From assembly GCA_021784715.1 (NCBI GenBank), contig JAJYHP010000049.1, forward strand, positions 1 through 27,840: a DNA stretch of 27,840 bases, given 5' to 3'. Of this stretch, positions 1 to 6,704 are shown in pieces. A model generated the notes under the pieces. The model made no database searches, was not told the origin of the DNA, and worked only from the letters and a program-made list of their open reading frames with translations. Each line of letters starts with the position of its first letter. The stretch's first letter is position 1. The position numbers were made by a program, and so were the translations under genes. Source of the DNA: a bacterium. Its GTDB lineage: Bacteria; Eremiobacterota; Eremiobacteria; Baltobacterales; Baltobacteraceae.

Positions 1-558
1 GGCGTGGTGATGGGTTCGGCCGACGTGATTTTGGTGAAGCATTATTTTAATGCGCACGATGCCGGCCTCTACGCTGCGGCCTCGCTCGGTGGGAAGATCG
101 TACTCTACTTTATCGGTTTCGCACCGACGGTGTTGCTGCCGCACTTCACGCATCGCGCAGCGCGTGGCGAGAGCACGCGGCGCGTGCTTGCGCTGGTGCT
201 TGCCGCGACCGCCGGCGTCGGGCTCGTCGCGGTGATCGCATATCACTTCGCGGGCTTGCTGCTGCTGCACATGCTCGTCGGCACGGCGTTCGATGCGGCG
301 TTGCCGTTGATGCAGGCCTATGCCGTCGCGATGGCGCTCCTCGCGATGACGAGCGCGCTGGTTACGTACGGCCTTGCGACGCATCGGCTCGGCTTTGCGA
401 TTCCGCAGGTGCTCGCCGCCGCGCTCACGCTCGCCGCGATCGTCCTGCGCCACCCGAGCCCGGCGTACGTCGTCGCCGAGATGATCGCCGGGAACGCGCT
501 GATGGTGTTGGTGGTCGGCATTGCGATCGCCGCGCAGGCGAAGCGGAGAACGGCCTGA
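1..558 (+). CDS. Lipid-linked polysaccharide flippase-like membrane protein, C-terminal part
   Basis: Only the 3' end is present; the reading frame is open from base 1. The visible 186 residues are mostly hydrophobic, with about five membrane segments (for example around IVLYFIGFAPTVLLPHF, VGLVAVIAYHFAGLLLL, and two to three more before a short basic tail AKRRTA). This pattern fits the C-terminal half of a Wzx/MATE-like polysaccharide export flippase that would move undecaprenyl-linked glycan across the inner membrane. The downstream rmlD (dTDP-rhamnose synthesis) and an O-antigen ligase relic support a surface-glycan role. The final codons lie in a 38-bp segment that recurs at 1420-1457. Family assignment rests on hydrophobic pattern and neighbours, so another multi-spanning exporter is possible. 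Confidence 0.6.
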   Translation, partial: GVVMGSADVILVKHYFNAHDAGLYAAASLGGKIVLYFIGFAPTVLLPHFTHRAARGESTRRVLALVLAATAGVGLVAVIAYHFAGLLLLHMLVGTAFDAALPLMQAYAVAMALLAMTSALVTYGLATHRLGFAIPQVLAAALTLAAIVLRHPSPAYVVAEMIAGNALMVLVVGIAIAAQAKRRTA

Positions 559-561
559 TGC
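524..561 (+). repeat. Direct repeat copy 1 (flippase 3' end plus TGATGC)
   Basis: This 38-bp segment covers the last codons of the flippase gene and the TGATGC that follows. It recurs at 1420-1457 with two mismatches (positions 540 and 551). The two copies bracket the MntA/HepT-type pair. Confidence 0.85.
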
Positions 562-630
562 AAGTCGCGAAATATTGTTCGAGCCAAGAGAACTGCATTT
601 CGCCGGCGAACGCCAAACGGAGTAACCTCA

Positions 631-683
631 TTGCCTTTCGGCGATTGCCAGGCTATCATAAAACCGGATGTTGATGTAGGAGA
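631..683 (+). promoter_or_regulatory. Sigma70-type promoter and ribosome binding site of the mntA-like gene
   Basis: A -35 like TTGCCT (631-636) and a -10 like TATCAT (654-659) are separated by exactly 17 bp. A purine-rich TAGGAGA (677-683) sits 8 nt before the ATG at 692. The pair therefore carries its own promoter inside the inserted segment. Confidence 0.55.
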
Positions 684-691
684 AAGCACGC

Positions 692-982
692 ATGAAGCCC
701 TCTGAGGCCCTCGCCTCGAACCGCGCAGCCATTCGACGCGTGGTCGAGTCGAACCGCGCCGGCAACGCGAGAGTATTCGGTTCTGTGCTGCACGGCCAGG
801 ATACCGAGAGCAGCGACCTCGATATCCTCATCGATCCGACACCGGAGACGACCTTGATGGATGTGGCTGCAATTCAAGTCGAACTGCAACGCCTTCTTGG
901 CGTGTCGGTCGACGTGCTGACACCCAGGGCGTTGCCTGACAAGTTTCGTAGTGTAGTGCTCGCGGAGGCGGTGCCGGTATAG
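692..982 (+). CDS. MntA-type minimal nucleotidyltransferase (antitoxin of a HEPN/MNT pair)
   Basis: The 96-residue protein is a minimal nucleotidyltransferase of the DNA polymerase beta superfamily. The core motif runs GSVLHGQDTESSDLDILID at about residues 30-48, matching GSx(3)Gx(5)SDxDxx(I/V). A later Asp (SVDVL) can supply the third metal ligand, so the active site looks intact. In characterised MntA/HepT pairs this enzyme neutralises its HEPN toxin by AMPylating a tyrosine next to the toxin active site. The stop codon (980-982) overlaps the apparent start of the HepT-like gene, the usual coupled arrangement. ATG at 692 has a good ribosome binding site. Only the partner looks damaged (see next feature). 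Confidence 0.85.
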   Translation: MKPSEALASNRAAIRRVVESNRAGNARVFGSVLHGQDTESSDLDILIDPTPETTLMDVAAIQVELQRLLGVSVDVLTPRALPDKFRSVVLAEAVPV

Positions 983-1338
983 ACAAGAGGCTGCGTGTCC
1001 TGGACTACCTGGGGCATATTCTCAATGCAATCGAGCGCATCGATCGTTATACGGAAGACATGGACGAGGTTGCCTTCCTCAATAGCGAAATGGTGCAAGA
1101 CGCGGTGATCCGCAACATCGAGATCATCGGCGAAGCTTCGAGCAACATTCAGCGCACGGCGCCCGAATTCGCCGCACAGCACGACGACATTCCGTGGCAG
1201 GTCATGTATGCGGCGCGTAACCGCGTCTCGCTTGGCTACGACAAAGTGGATTTCAAAATCGTCTGGGAGACGATTCGGCGCGACCTGCCTGCGCTCCACG
1301 CGCAAATCGCCAGGGTAAACGCGGGGCTCGCACCGTGA
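979..1338 (+). CDS. HepT-like HEPN (DUF86) protein, probably inactive
   Basis: Homology to HepT/DUF86 begins right at the MntA stop: the frame reads DKRLRVLDYLGHILNAIERI and continues to 1338. No ATG, GTG or TTG is present at the expected start; position 979 is ATA, overlapping the TAG stop of the previous gene. The first in-frame ATG (1060) would remove the first helix. The HEPN RNase motif is normally R-N-x(3-4)-H-x-Y; here it reads RNRVSLGY, with Leu (CTT) where the catalytic His (CAT) is expected, while the Arg, Asn and the Tyr target of AMPylation remain. The ribonuclease toxin therefore looks catalytically dead and poorly translated. A non-canonical start at 979 or internal CTG codons cannot be excluded. 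Confidence 0.7.
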   Translation: MDKRLRVLDYLGHILNAIERIDRYTEDMDEVAFLNSEMVQDAVIRNIEIIGEASSNIQRTAPEFAAQHDDIPWQVMYAARNRVSLGYDKVDFKIVWETIRRDLPALHAQIARVNAGLAP

Positions 1339-1454
1339 CCGACGTCGAAAAAATCGACGCGGAGATTGCGTGTGCGGAGTCGCGCGCGTCCTTCCGCCCG
1401 AAAGCCGTCGTCGCCGAGACGATCGCCGCGCAGGCAAAGCGGAGAATGGCCTGA
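1335..1454 (+). pseudogene. DUF2442 N-terminal remnant fused to a copy of the flippase tail
   Basis: A GTG overlapping the HepT stop (GTGA) opens a 39-codon frame. Its first part (MTDVEKIDAEIACAE, then FRPKAVVAET) resembles the start of the DUF2442 protein encoded 50 bp downstream (TDKEIDAAIA, then FRPRAVSAKY). Its last part (IAAQAKRRMA) is the flippase C-terminus again. It looks like a recombination scar joining a truncated DUF2442 gene to duplicated flippase sequence. It is unlikely to make a functional protein. Confidence 0.6.
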
Positions 1455-1457
1455 TGC
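1420..1457 (+). repeat. Direct repeat copy 2 (flippase 3' end plus TGATGC)
   Basis: Second copy of the 38-bp segment at 524-561, 36 of 38 bases identical. It is followed by GGG, so CCTGATGCGGG at 1450-1460 also matches the real rmlD start junction at 1927-1937. Confidence 0.85.
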
Positions 1458-1470
1458 GGGGATCCGGATC

Positions 1471-1508
1471 TTGAATCCTAACGGCGCTTGGGTTATAATG
1501 TACCCGTG
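1471..1508 (+). promoter_or_regulatory. Strong sigma70-type promoter with leaderless GTG start
   Basis: TTGAAT (1471-1476) and a perfect TATAAT (1494-1499) are separated by 17 bp. The expected transcription start, about 7 nt after the -10, coincides with the GTG at 1506. No Shine-Dalgarno sequence can fit, so translation is predicted to be leaderless. Confidence 0.65.
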
Positions 1509-1931
1509 AGCAAGAAAGCGCGAATCATTACGACCGATAAGGAAATCGACGCGGCGATCGCCCTAACGAAGTTACGCGAGCCATTTCGTCCGAGAGCTGT
1601 TTCGGCGAAATATCGCGCCGCAAAGGATGCGTTTACGATCACGCTCTCAACAGGCGTAGAGATCGTAATACCCCGTAAGTTGCTGCAGGGATTGGAGCAC
1701 GCCACTCCCGCACAAGCGGCGGAGGTCGAGATATGGGGACCGGGAGACAGTTTGCATTGGGAATCCATCGATGTCGACCACTTCGTTCCGAGCTTGATTG
1801 AGGGGGTCTTTGGGAATCGGCGCTGGATGAGCGAGATAGGTAAAATGGGTGGTTCCGTTCGGAGCGATGCAAAACGTGAAGCTGCACGTAAAAACGGATC
1901 TAAGGGCGGTCGGCCCCGCGTTCACGCCTGA
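1506..1931 (+). CDS. DUF2442 domain protein
   Basis: The 141-residue protein has the DUF2442 pattern: an N-terminal helix (KEIDAAIA), a small beta-rich core (FTITLSTGVEIVIPRKLLQGL, an acidic AEVEIWGPGDSLHWESIDVDHFVPSLIEGVFG block) and a basic Gly/Lys/Arg tail (ARKNGSKGGRPR) that could contact nucleic acid. The family often sits beside DUF4160 genes in mobile, TA-like pairs, but no partner is present here; molecular function is unknown. GTG 1506 was chosen because it sits at the predicted transcription start and matches the family start; the upstream GTG at 1488 lies inside the promoter. The stop overlaps the rmlD start (TGATG). The gene appears inserted between flippase and rmlD. Confidence 0.75.
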   Translation: MSKKARIITTDKEIDAAIALTKLREPFRPRAVSAKYRAAKDAFTITLSTGVEIVIPRKLLQGLEHATPAQAAEVEIWGPGDSLHWESIDVDHFVPSLIEGVFGNRRWMSEIGKMGGSVRSDAKREAARKNGSKGGRPRVHA

Positions 1932-2782
1932 TGCGGGTGCTGCTGATCGGTGGAACGGGGCAGCTCGGCACCGAGATCCGGCGCCGCTGGAGCGCCGATA
2001 CGATCGTCGCGCCGGGGCACGACCGGGTCGATCTCGCGGTGCCGACATCGCTCGATACGGCGGTCGGCGACAGCGATGCCGAGGTGGTGATAAATTGTGC
2101 GGCGTTTCATAACGTCGATCGCTGCGAGAGCGAGGTCGAGACGGCGTTGCGTCTGAACGCCGTTGCGGTGGAACGGCTCGCCGAGCTCTGCGCACAGCGC
2201 GGAAAACGCTTCGTCACCTTCAGCACCGATTACGTTTTCGACGGCGCGACGGAGTGGCCGTACAGCGAGCACGATTGCCCGCATCCGATCAGCGCCTACG
2301 GCGTCTCGAAGTATACCGGCGAACTGCTGGTGGAGCGTTTGCGCAGCGATGCGCTCGTCGTGCGCACCTGCGGGGTGTACGGCGTGCGCCCCTCGGCGAC
2401 GAAGGGCTATACGTTCGTCGATCGCGTGATCGCGCAGGCGCTCGCCGGCGAGCGCGGCCGCGTCGTCGACGACGTCATCGCCTCGCCGACCTACGCCGGG
2501 CATCTCGCCGAGGCGCTACGCGCACTGTTGGAGACGAGCGCACGCGGTGTCGTCCATGCGTGCAACGTCGGCCCGGTGAGTTGGTACGATTTCGCCGCCG
2601 AGGCGCTGCGACAAGCGGGGCTCGATGTCTCGCTCGACGCGATCGGCAGCGGCGAGTGGAAGAGCGGCGCGCGTCGCCCGCGCTATTCGGCGCTCGAGAA
2701 CGCGCGGCTGCGCGAACTCGGGATAACGATGCCCGATTGGCGCGCCGGCATCACGGCCTATCTCGCCGACCGGCGGGCCTAG
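1931..2782 (+). CDS. rmlD: dTDP-4-dehydrorhamnose reductase
   Basis: The 283-residue protein is a short-chain dehydrogenase of the RmlD family, reducing dTDP-4-dehydro-L-rhamnose to dTDP-L-rhamnose in the cytoplasm with NAD(P)H. The Rossmann dinucleotide motif GGTGQLG lies at residues 7-13, the STDYVFDG segment near residue 97, and the catalytic Tyr/Lys motif YGVSK near residue 122. Length is typical of the family. The ATG overlaps the stop of the preceding DUF2442 gene (TGATG), and the same TGATGC also ends the flippase gene, suggesting that flippase and rmlD were once directly coupled. Rhamnose supply fits the flippase and O-antigen ligase relic nearby. No rmlA, rmlB or rmlC is in the window. 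Confidence 0.9.
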   Translation: MRVLLIGGTGQLGTEIRRRWSADTIVAPGHDRVDLAVPTSLDTAVGDSDAEVVINCAAFHNVDRCESEVETALRLNAVAVERLAELCAQRGKRFVTFSTDYVFDGATEWPYSEHDCPHPISAYGVSKYTGELLVERLRSDALVVRTCGVYGVRPSATKGYTFVDRVIAQALAGERGRVVDDVIASPTYAGHLAEALRALLETSARGVVHACNVGPVSWYDFAAEALRQAGLDVSLDAIGSGEWKSGARRPRYSALENARLRELGITMPDWRAGITAYLADRRA

Positions 2783-3009
2783 GATATTCCCAGGCGAGCG
2801 CCCTCGGCATCGGAGGGCGGAATATCTAATCCCAATTCGCGCCGTGACTCGAGCGAGAGTATGATGGCATCGCGAGCCATGCTAAGCGCCTCTTCAGCGG
2901 TCGAACCTTCGGTGGCGATCTCCGGGAGCGCAGGCACGGTAACGCTGTAGCCCACGCCTTCGGCGATCGGGCTGGGTTCGAGGACGACAGCGTATCGCAG
3001 TTCGGTCAT
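2779..3009 (-). CDS. HicB-family antitoxin-like protein (no HicA seen)
   Basis: The 76-residue protein has the HicB fold pattern: strand YAVVLEPSP, GYSVTVPALPEIATEGSTAEEAL and a helix MARDAIILSLESRRELG, ending in an acidic tail. This matches the partial RNase H-like domain of HicB antitoxins. The usual hicA mRNA-interferase gene is not adjacent: its 3' end meets rmlD convergently (4-bp overlap), and the sequence beyond its 5' end encodes an unrelated protein on the other strand. No C-terminal helix-turn-helix or ribbon-helix-helix is visible. It may be an orphan antitoxin or a HicB-like regulator. ATG 3009 is preferred over the upstream in-frame start at 3066 because family similarity begins there. 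Confidence 0.75.
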   Translation of the reverse strand: MTELRYAVVLEPSPIAEGVGYSVTVPALPEIATEGSTAEEALSMARDAIILSLESRRELGLDIPPSDAEGARLGIS

Positions 3010-3050
3010 TGGGGCATATCTTGCTAAATCTATGGTAGAATCCTCGTACG

Positions 3051-3248
3051 ATGGCGTTAGATCCAAAATGTTTGGCTGATGAAGCGAGGGTCAACTCGGA
3101 GTCCGCGATTTTCGAAGCACAGCGGCGAGGTGTTTCGGTATTTTTTGGCGATGACGCCGGTCGAGTTTTCGAAAAAACTTACGATGGGCGCCTCTTCGCC
3201 TCCGAACTTCAAGGGAGCCGTTTGGTGCGCGTGCGCGAACTGATCTGA
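3051..3248 (+). CDS. Small protein, likely partner of the Zeta-like toxin
   Basis: This 65-residue protein (MALDPKCLADEARVNSESAI at the N-terminus) has a predicted helix followed by a beta-strand region with VSVFFGDDAGRVFEK and RLVRVRELI. I do not recognise a named family. It ends 7 bp before the Zeta-like gene and is in the same direction, the normal position for a small antitoxin-like partner. The ATG follows a -10-like TAGAAT (3036-3041), implying a very short or absent leader. The pairing is inferred from position only. Confidence 0.55.
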   Translation: MALDPKCLADEARVNSESAIFEAQRRGVSVFFGDDAGRVFEKTYDGRLFASELQGSRLVRVRELI

Positions 3249-3255
3249 GTTTGCC

Positions 3256-3507
3256 GTGCCGACGATGTACGTAGTTTTCGGGTGCAACGGCAGCGGGAAA
3301 AGTACGTTTATGCGCTCCGTTGGCGAATTCGAAAGCATGCCCACCGTCGACCCGGACGCAATGTTCGTGCGACTTCGGTCGTGGCGGATGGTACTAGCGC
3401 ATTTGGATGATCTCATCGAGCGACGCAACGACTTTGTCGTTGAAACAACGCTGTCGGGCCGACGAATGATGCAACGAATGCGCGCGGTCAGAGCGTCCGG
3501 GTTTTAC
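3256..3507 (+). pseudogene. Zeta toxin-like P-loop kinase, 5' part (interrupted by IS)
   Basis: The first 84 codons encode a P-loop kinase of the Zeta toxin type: Walker A FGCNGSGKST near residues 8-17, TVDPDAM near residue 35 (substrate-side Asp), and VETTLSGR near residue 62. Zeta toxins phosphorylate UDP-activated amino sugars and so poison cell-wall synthesis; whether this compact variant does so is unknown. The coding frame runs into an IS200/IS605 element after the Tyr codon TAC (3505-3507). The 3' part resumes in phase at 5243. GTG 3256 or ATG 3265 can serve as start; both precede the P-loop by a few residues. Confidence 0.8.
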
Positions 3508-3523
3508 CTCAAGCGCCGTAAAG

Positions 3524-3543
3524 CCCCGGCGTTCAGGCCGGGG
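3524..3543 (+). repeat. Left-end hairpin of the IS
   Basis: A perfect 7-bp stem CCCCGGC / GCCGGGG with a 6-nt loop GTTCAG. It is preceded directly by AAAG, the predicted left guide sequence pairing with the TTAC cleavage site. Confidence 0.85.
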
Positions 3544-3568
3544 ATATAAGGCGCTAGGCGCGTAGCGC

Positions 3569-3982
3569 CTACAACGGCGTCCGCTGGTTTTCGATGTACT
3601 GCTTGATGATCGAAAGCGGTGCTCCGCCGCACGAGGCGGCAAAGTAGCTGGGCGACCACAATACGCCTTTCCAATATCGCCTCACGAGTGCAGGGAACTT
3701 CTTGCGAAGGAGACGTGAGGACACGCCTTTGAGGCTGTTCACGAGGGTTGAGAGCGAGACTTTCGGTGGATAGTTCACGAGCAAGTGAACGTGATCGTCT
3801 TCTCCGTCGAACTCGACGAGCGATGCTTCGAAGTCTTCGCAGATACTCTCGAACATAGGGCGCATCGCGTCGAGGATCGCCTTGGTGAAAACGCGCCGAC
3901 GATATTTCGTCACAAAGACCAAATGAACGTGAAGTACGAATACGCAGTGCCGTCCGGTGCGCAAATCGCTTGTGTTCGCCAT
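3569..3982 (-). CDS. tnpA: IS200/IS605-family Y1 (HUH) transposase TnpA
   Basis: The 137-residue protein has the length and motifs of a single-strand HUH transposase. The metal-binding HUH motif is HVHLLV (near residue 65), and the nucleophilic Tyr lies in IIKQYIENQ near residue 130. The protein acts as a dimer that recognises end hairpins and moves single-stranded DNA. The frame is complete, from ATG 3982 to a stop at 3569, so the element may be mobile. It is divergent from tnpB, with starts 22 bp apart. The ends described for the element match what this family needs. Confidence 0.93.
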   Translation of the reverse strand: MANTSDLRTGRHCVFVLHVHLVFVTKYRRRVFTKAILDAMRPMFESICEDFEASLVEFDGEDDHVHLLVNYPPKVSLSTLVNSLKGVSSRLLRKKFPALVRRYWKGVLWSPSYFAASCGGAPLSIIKQYIENQRTPL

Positions 3983-4004
3983 AGACCAATGGTATCATAG
4001 AGTG
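3970..4004 (+). promoter_or_regulatory. Promoter of tnpB, leaderless start
   Basis: TTGTGT (3970-3975) and TATCAT (3993-3998) are separated by 17 bp. The predicted transcription start falls at about 4005, which is a GTG in frame with tnpB. The -35 is weak (3 of 6). Confidence 0.4.
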
Positions 4005-5195
4005 GTGACTCGTCGCCAGGGGTATCGCTTTCGACTCAAGCCGACTCAGGCCGAATCTGCGCTGCTTCGGCGCTTCGTCGGCTGTTCGCGGTTCGTTTGG
4101 AACGAGGTGCTCTCGCTCAATGAACTTCGCTATGAATGTGGCGAGAAGCGCCTTGGATATAAGGCGATGTGCGAGTATCTCGTCTATCTCAAGCACGAGT
4201 ACCCGTTCTTGCGCGAGGTGCATTCCCAGCCGTTGCAGCAGACGCTCAAAGACCTTGCGACGGCCTATCAACGCGCGTTCGATCCCAATCTCTCGACACG
4301 CTTTCCACGCTTCAAGAAGCGAAGCCGACCGCAAGGCATCCGCTTCCCGCAGGGCTTTGCCATCGATGGTGGCGGCATCTTTCACCCAAAGGTCGGGTGG
4401 ATAGGGTTTCGCAAAAGCCGCGAAATCGAGGGAACGCTCAAGAACGTCACCGTAGCATGCGACCGAGACCATTGGTACGTCACGGTTCAGACCGAGCGCG
4501 AAGTCATAGAACCCGTTCACGCATCGGACTCGGCGGTTGGGATCGACCTGGGTGTGGCGCGTTTTGCGGCGCTCTCCGATGGGACGTTCGTTGAAGGTGC
4601 GAACGCCTTGAAGAAATACGAAAAGCGCTTGGCCTTCTATCAGCGTCGCATGGCGCGCAAAGTGAAGTTTTCGGCGAATTGGCAGAAAGCAAAACGAAGA
4701 GTAACGAACACTCAAGGCAAAATTCGCGATACCCGCAGCAATATGCTGCATCAGGCCAGCACGACGATCAGCAAGAACCACGCGGTCGTCGTGATGGAAG
4801 ACCTCCGAATCACCAACATGACGGCCTCGGCGAAAGGAACCGTCGAGAAACCAGGAACCAACGTGCGCGCCAAGAGCGGGCTCAACCGACGCATCCTCGA
4901 TCAAGGCTGGGGCGAGTTCCGCCGCCAACTCGGCTATAAACTCGCCTGGAGCGGCGGAACGCTGCTGTTGGTCGATCCGCGCAACACCAGCCGAACGTGT
5001 TCGCAATGCGGTCACGTGAGTCGCGACAATCGGCAAACGCAATCAGCGTTTCGTTGCGTCGCATGCGGACACGCATCTAACGCGGACACCAACGCCGCCA
5101 TCAATATCCTCGGAAGGGCCGGATCGGCCCGGATCGCCTGTGGAGATTCGCCGTTAGGCGAGTCGGCGAAGCAGGAAACTCAGCGTGTCGCATGA
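4005..5195 (+). CDS. tnpB: TnpB RNA-guided nuclease of the IS200/IS605 element
   Basis: The roughly 396-residue protein is an intact TnpB. The three RuvC acidic residues are visible in GIDLGVA (Asp, near residue 182), VVMEDLRI (Glu, near residue 265) and NADTNAAINIL (Asp, near residue 363). The zinc ribbon is CSQCGH followed by CVACGH. The N-terminus (YRFRLKPTQAE) matches the family. TnpB uses an RNA from the element's right end to cut DNA next to the target motif, favouring element retention. Here the motif would be TTAC and the guide would be the bases from 5243 onward. The start is GTG 4002 or 4005; 4005 fits the promoter. Longer forms beginning at 3957 would cross the tnpA start. Confidence 0.92.
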   Translation: MTRRQGYRFRLKPTQAESALLRRFVGCSRFVWNEVLSLNELRYECGEKRLGYKAMCEYLVYLKHEYPFLREVHSQPLQQTLKDLATAYQRAFDPNLSTRFPRFKKRSRPQGIRFPQGFAIDGGGIFHPKVGWIGFRKSREIEGTLKNVTVACDRDHWYVTVQTEREVIEPVHASDSAVGIDLGVARFAALSDGTFVEGANALKKYEKRLAFYQRRMARKVKFSANWQKAKRRVTNTQGKIRDTRSNMLHQASTTISKNHAVVVMEDLRITNMTASAKGTVEKPGTNVRAKSGLNRRILDQGWGEFRRQLGYKLAWSGGTLLLVDPRNTSRTCSQCGHVSRDNRQTQSAFRCVACGHASNADTNAAINILGRAGSARIACGDSPLGESAKQETQRVA

Positions 5196-5242
5196 GCGAT
5201 ACGTGGAAGAATCCCCGGTCTTCAGGCCGGGGAGTAGGTCAA
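5100..5242 (+). ncRNA. Probable TnpB guide RNA (omega/reRNA) scaffold
   Basis: In studied TnpB systems the guide RNA scaffold overlaps the tnpB 3' end and runs to the transposon right end; the guide is the flanking DNA. By analogy it should lie within about 5100-5242, including the right-end hairpin, with the guide beginning at 5243. The exact 5' end cannot be seen from sequence. Confidence 0.35.
5213..5232 (+). repeat. Right-end hairpin of the IS
   Basis: CCCCGG (5213-5218) pairs with CCGGGG (5227-5232), with two further possible pairs and a TTCA loop. GAAT (5209-5212) precedes it and would pair with the TCAA cleavage site. Confidence 0.85.
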
Positions 5243-5542
5243 ATCGTAATGATCTTCATCGGAACCTCAAGCCCGGCGTTAAACGTTGGGCGCATCGATA
5301 CGAGGACGCGCCTAGGTGGGCATGCGATTTCCGTTGACGATATTTTGCGCCGTTGGCATTCTTCACTAAAAAATCTTCGTGAAGCTGCCCGTATTGCTCA
5401 TAAAATCATAGTTCTTGATAATTCGAGTACGGTTAAGCGCTTTTCTTTCGTGGCTGAAATCGTGGATGGACTTGTTTCAAGGAACGATTCTGTTCCGATG
5501 TGGGTGCTAAGCACCCTTGATGAAATAAACCCCTGCCGATAA
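5243..5542 (+). pseudogene. Zeta toxin-like P-loop kinase, 3' part
   Basis: The frame begins immediately after the IS end with IVMIFIGTSSP, a typical strand of Zeta-like kinases, followed by RIDTRTRLGGH (basic lid), ILRRWHSSLKNL and KIIVLDNSS. It ends at TAA 5540-5542. Joined to 3256-3507 it would give about 183 residues, a reasonable size for a compact Zeta-like protein. The start codon at 5192 inside the IS could make a short fragment lacking the P-loop, which should have no kinase activity. AT content here and in the 5' part is higher than in neighbouring genes, suggesting foreign origin. Confidence 0.8.
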
Positions 5543-5629
5543 CCGCCGCGTAGGCGTTGATACAAGCGCACAGTGAAAACGGTTTAACGTATTGCTTTAT
5601 ACGTCCGCGGTTGGCGGTCCGCGCGGGCC

Positions 5630-6704
5630 TTACATGTGCGCGACGACCCAACGAACGATCGCGCGATAGTAGAGCTCGAGATGCACGGGATCTTGCGGAA
5701 GGTGGTGCGCCCCGGGGATGCCGATGAAGCGCACCGGAACGTGGCGACTCGCCAGCGCGTGATAGAGCGCGAACGATTCGGTGATCGGCACCGTGATGTC
5801 GGCAGTGCCCGAGAGAATCAGCGTCGGGGTGGTGATGTTCCCGGCGTAGGTCATCGGCGAACCGGTGCGATAGAGCGCGGCGCTCCTGGGGTTCCAGGGC
5901 GAACCGCCGAGCGAGGCGCGCACCCACGCCATGTTGCCGTCGCCGGAGAGTTCGTACTCTTCCGTCCAGTCGACTGCGCCGTCGGCGACCACCGCACTGC
6001 GCCAGAAGTGATGGTGCGCGATCGACCAGGTCGTTAAATAGCCGCCGTAAGAATGGCCGACGATCGCGATCTTTTTCAAATCGACGATGCCCCAGCGTTC
6101 GAGTTTTTTGATGCCGGCGATGATATCGCTCTCGGGGCCGACACCCGGGGTCGCGATAGATCGCGCGTTCGTGCGCGTCGGACATGTTATCGCTGCCGCG
6201 ATAATTCGGTTCGTACACGATATAGCCGCGTGCGGCGAAGAGATCGCGTAACGGGCCGATCTCGCCGGCGTCGAAATCTTCGCTCGACGCGGCTTCGGGG
6301 CCGCCGTGCAGATAGACGACGAGCGGATACTTTTTATTGTCGCCCAAGCGATAGCCGTTGGGATAGGTGATGATGCCGTCGCTCCACTGGCCGTCGGGGG
6401 CGGTCGAATCGACGATGTCGCTCTTCGGGTAGGCGTAGCGGTTGAAGCGCGCGTTGAACGACGTGAGCTGTATCGGCGGCCAACTCTCTTCCGATGGGTA
6501 GAGATAGAGCTCGTCGCCGCTCCGTGCGTTATCGGCGACCATCGCAACCGCACCCTTGGCCGATACGGCGATCGCCGACGGCAGCAGCGCTTTGAGTTTT
6601 TTCGTGCTCGTCGTGAGCATCGAACTCGGCGAGCAGCGATGCGGATCGATGCGCGCCTGGAGAAGATCGCGCACGACGCCCATATCCATGATGCCGAGAA
6701 AACC
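5630..6704 (-). pseudogene. S9-family (prolyl oligopeptidase-like) peptidase, truncated and frameshifted
   Basis: The alpha/beta-hydrolase catalytic domain of an S9 peptidase can be read in two frames. The upstream frame gives DNARSGDELYLYPSEE, a YPLVVYLHGGP oxyanion region and GYIVYEPNYRGSDNM. The downstream frame gives the nucleophile motif GHSYGG, then SGTADITVP (Asp) and GAHHLP (His). The switch lies at about 6138-6150, where one extra base in GGGTGTCGG breaks the frame; removing it gives a continuous DPGVGPESDII. The N-terminal beta-propeller is missing, because at about 6690-6730 the sequence passes directly into the O-antigen ligase relic. The catalytic triad is present, but no intact protein can be made. 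The 5' boundary is approximate. Confidence 0.8.

Larger units (their letters stand above)
3508..5242 (+). mobile_element. IS200/IS605-family insertion sequence, IS608-type ends
   Basis: The 1735-bp element carries divergent tnpA (minus) and tnpB (plus). The left flank is TTAC (3504-3507) and the right end is TCAA (5239-5242), the cleavage-site pair known from IS608. Just inside each end is a GC hairpin (3524-3543 and 5213-5232) with the loop containing TTCA. The tetranucleotide immediately 5' of each hairpin is AAAG (3520-3523) on the left and GAAT (5209-5212) on the right, the same guide sequences IS608 uses to recognise TTAC and TCAA. There is no terminal inverted repeat or target duplication, as expected. 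Removing 3508-5242 restores the Zeta-like reading frame. Confidence 0.92.

Noticed and set aside
3504..5042. 512-residue open frame on the minus strand
   Set aside because: It lies opposite tnpA/tnpB. Both genes have clear catalytic motifs, and the long frame is an antisense shadow of high-GC coding sequence.
5192..5242. Start at 5192 giving an independent 116-residue gene
   Set aside because: The first 17 codons are IS right-end sequence. The rest is the 3' half of the Zeta-like gene without a P-loop.
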